NCBI RefSeq assembly: GCF_038502225.1
Contig: NC_091293.1
Coordinates: 3,112,289-3,176,288 of the forward strand
Direction of reading: 5' to 3'
DNA from: Cherax quadricarinatus
Lineage: Eukaryota; Arthropoda; Malacostraca; Decapoda; Parastacidae
DNA length: 64,000 nt
Under the pieces are notes generated by a model, which was not told the DNA's origin, searched no databases, and worked only from the letters and a program-made list of their open reading frames with translations. A program made the translations under genes and the position numbers. Below are positions 62,658 through 64,000 of this stretch, piece by piece (position 1 is the stretch's first letter; the number at the start of each line of letters is the position of its first letter).

Positions 62658-64000
62658 ATGATTACAAGCATTGATCCTGATACCAACCTCTTATTTAATG
62701 ACTTAAATGAATCAAACAGTTACTGTAATTACTACACTGCAGAACAATCAAAGGCACTTCTCAGTGCCAACAACAACATAACTATCTTTAACTACAATAT
62801 CAGATCTTTAAGCAAGCATTACGATGACCTCATAGCATTACTAAATTCCTTACATGCCAATATGTCCATCATTACACTAACTGAAACCTGGCTAAAGCCT
62901 GATAGTACAGATGTCTATGCCATTCCTGGTTACACAGCCATACACAACTGTAGGCCAGACCAACAAGGGGGTGGCACAGCCATATACTACTCAGACCAAC
63001 TAGAATGTATCACTAATACTTGCACAAGGGATGAACATGGGGAATATATAATAGCTAAATTCAAATCCAAATACCTACAAAAACCTCTCACATTGATAAA
63101 CATCTACAGAGTTCCACAGTCAAACATTAGCCAATTTAGTCAAAATCTAGGAAGTATGATAACTGATGCACGCATGAACAAAGATCACTTACTACTCTCA
63201 GGTGACTTCAATATAAATCTCCTGCAAGACCAGGACCCACACGTTACTGAATTCACAAACACAATGAGTAACTGTATGTTACTACCAACAGTAACAAAAC
63301 CTACAAGAGTTACAGAGACTAGTGTTTCCCTACTTGACCACATCTGGACCAACACCATATCCCCTTTAAAATCAGGCATAATTACAGATAATACCACAGA
63401 CCACTACCCTACTTTCCTCATAACAACTCTTGGTAAACTACCCCAAGACACTACTAAAGTCACCTTCAGACTTCACAATGAGGCAGCCATTAATAACTTC
63501 ACAACAGCAGTAGCAAACATTGATTGGCACACTGAGCTAGAAATCTATACAGATATTGACGAATGTATTAATAATTTTCTAAAAAAGACCCAATACCTCT
63601 ATAACAAGCACTGCCCTAAAAAAACTAAACAGATGACAGCAAAGAGACTGAACAGTCCCTGGCTAACACCCAGCATTCTCAAATCCATAAATACAAAACA
63701 CCAATATGAAAAACAGTACAGAATGGGTCACATAACCAGAGACCAAACAAAACGTTACTCGTCAATCCTAACCAGCCTGATAAGAAGGGCAAAAAAATTG
63801 TATTATGAGAACAGATTATCCAACTTACGAGGTGATATAAAAAAGACCTGGAAAACCCTATCAGAAATTCTGGGAACAAAAAAGATATCACGAAATAGCG
63901 AAATAAAATTAGCAAAATCAGATGAACCCCAACTCCCACCAACAGAAACAGCAAACAGACTCAATGATTTCTTCTCCACTATAGGACAAAACCTTGCCAA
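62658..64000 (+). CDS. Element E ORF2: APE endonuclease and start of RT (runs off window)
   Basis: Open from ATG 62658 for 447 codons to the window edge with no stop. The complete APE-type endonuclease that nicks target DNA is present: FNYNIRSLSKHYDDL near residues 45-60, ITLTETWLKP near 75-84, GGGTAIYYS, LLSGDFNINLL near 178-188, SLLDHIWTN near 222-230 and NTTDHYPTFL near 245-254. The RT N-terminal linker follows (SPWLTPSILKSIN, SSILTSLIRRAKKLYYENRL, LNDFFSTIGQNLA). Motif wording is CR1/L2-like. Whether RT is intact cannot be seen here. Confidence 0.85.
   Translation, partial: MITSIDPDTNLLFNDLNESNSYCNYYTAEQSKALLSANNNITIFNYNIRSLSKHYDDLIALLNSLHANMSIITLTETWLKPDSTDVYAIPGYTAIHNCRPDQQGGGTAIYYSDQLECITNTCTRDEHGEYIIAKFKSKYLQKPLTLINIYRVPQSNISQFSQNLGSMITDARMNKDHLLLSGDFNINLLQDQDPHVTEFTNTMSNCMLLPTVTKPTRVTETSVSLLDHIWTNTISPLKSGIITDNTTDHYPTFLITTLGKLPQDTTKVTFRLHNEAAINNFTTAVANIDWHTELEIYTDIDECINNFLKKTQYLYNKHCPKKTKQMTAKRLNSPWLTPSILKSINTKHQYEKQYRMGHITRDQTKRYSSILTSLIRRAKKLYYENRLSNLRGDIKKTWKTLSEILGTKKISRNSEIKLAKSDEPQLPPTETANRLNDFFSTIGQNLA

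Overview
This window is an intergenic, repeat-saturated piece of an animal genome. I find no host protein-coding gene. Everything recognisable is a transposable element, its remains, or satellite DNA. The mix (CR1-like, I-like and RTE-like non-LTR retrotransposons, Penelope-like elements with hammerhead ribozymes, Tc1 and Tigger/pogo DNA transposons, tRNA-derived SINEs, very long simple and complex satellites) fits an arthropod. From memory of similar repeats, such as the B-family C-terminus containing DQPGCGSYVGLRAASSNSL, a decapod crustacean (crayfish, lobster or shrimp) is most likely. That attribution is not proven by the window.

Layout. 1-952: unassigned DNA with two hammerhead-ribozyme-like units, one inside a long inverted repeat. 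953-5720: head-to-tail copies of a CR1-like family (here 'A'), then a 3' scrap of a second CR1-like family ('B'). 6178-6440: a fold-back tRNA-type SINE. 6875-9634: about 60 copies of a 46-bp minisatellite. 9660-12115: a broken Penelope-like element on the minus strand. 12548-14260: a C+T-rich tract. 14262-17005: a long B copy with an 899-codon open frame. 17043-28262: five more A copies (A3-A7), with a C-family 3' end inserted in A6 and a B copy inserted in A7. 28462-38858: more than 10 kb of a 20-bp satellite ending at a 100-N assembly gap. 38959-42040: the 3' end of a second Penelope-like element, split by an RTE-like element with a perfect 12-bp target duplication. 42400-43500: a dead Tc1 transposon (DD34E). 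44236-46219: a nest of a putative TTAA-flanked element, a Tigger-like element whose PCNA-box repeat is expanded about 20-fold, and a SINE. 46470-57722: I-group elements ('D') with zinc-knuckle ORF1 and EN-RT-RNase H ORF2. One (D1) is almost intact, and short nonautonomous relatives lie between copies. 59187-60047: a third D fragment on the minus strand. 60048-64000: a CR1/L2-like element ('E') with intact ORF1 and an ORF2 still open at the window edge.

How the parts relate. Two families build directional arrays. A copies follow one another at (CA)n tracts that form their own 3' tails, and D-group copies follow one another behind their AT-rich (TAA)-type tails. This suggests integration at or near the tails of earlier copies. 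Several nested insertions (RTE in Penelope, B in A, C in A, Tigger in a TTAA element, a 57-bp D-type tail in D2) give a relative age order. E, D1, B1 and the RTE copy look youngest because their frames are least damaged.
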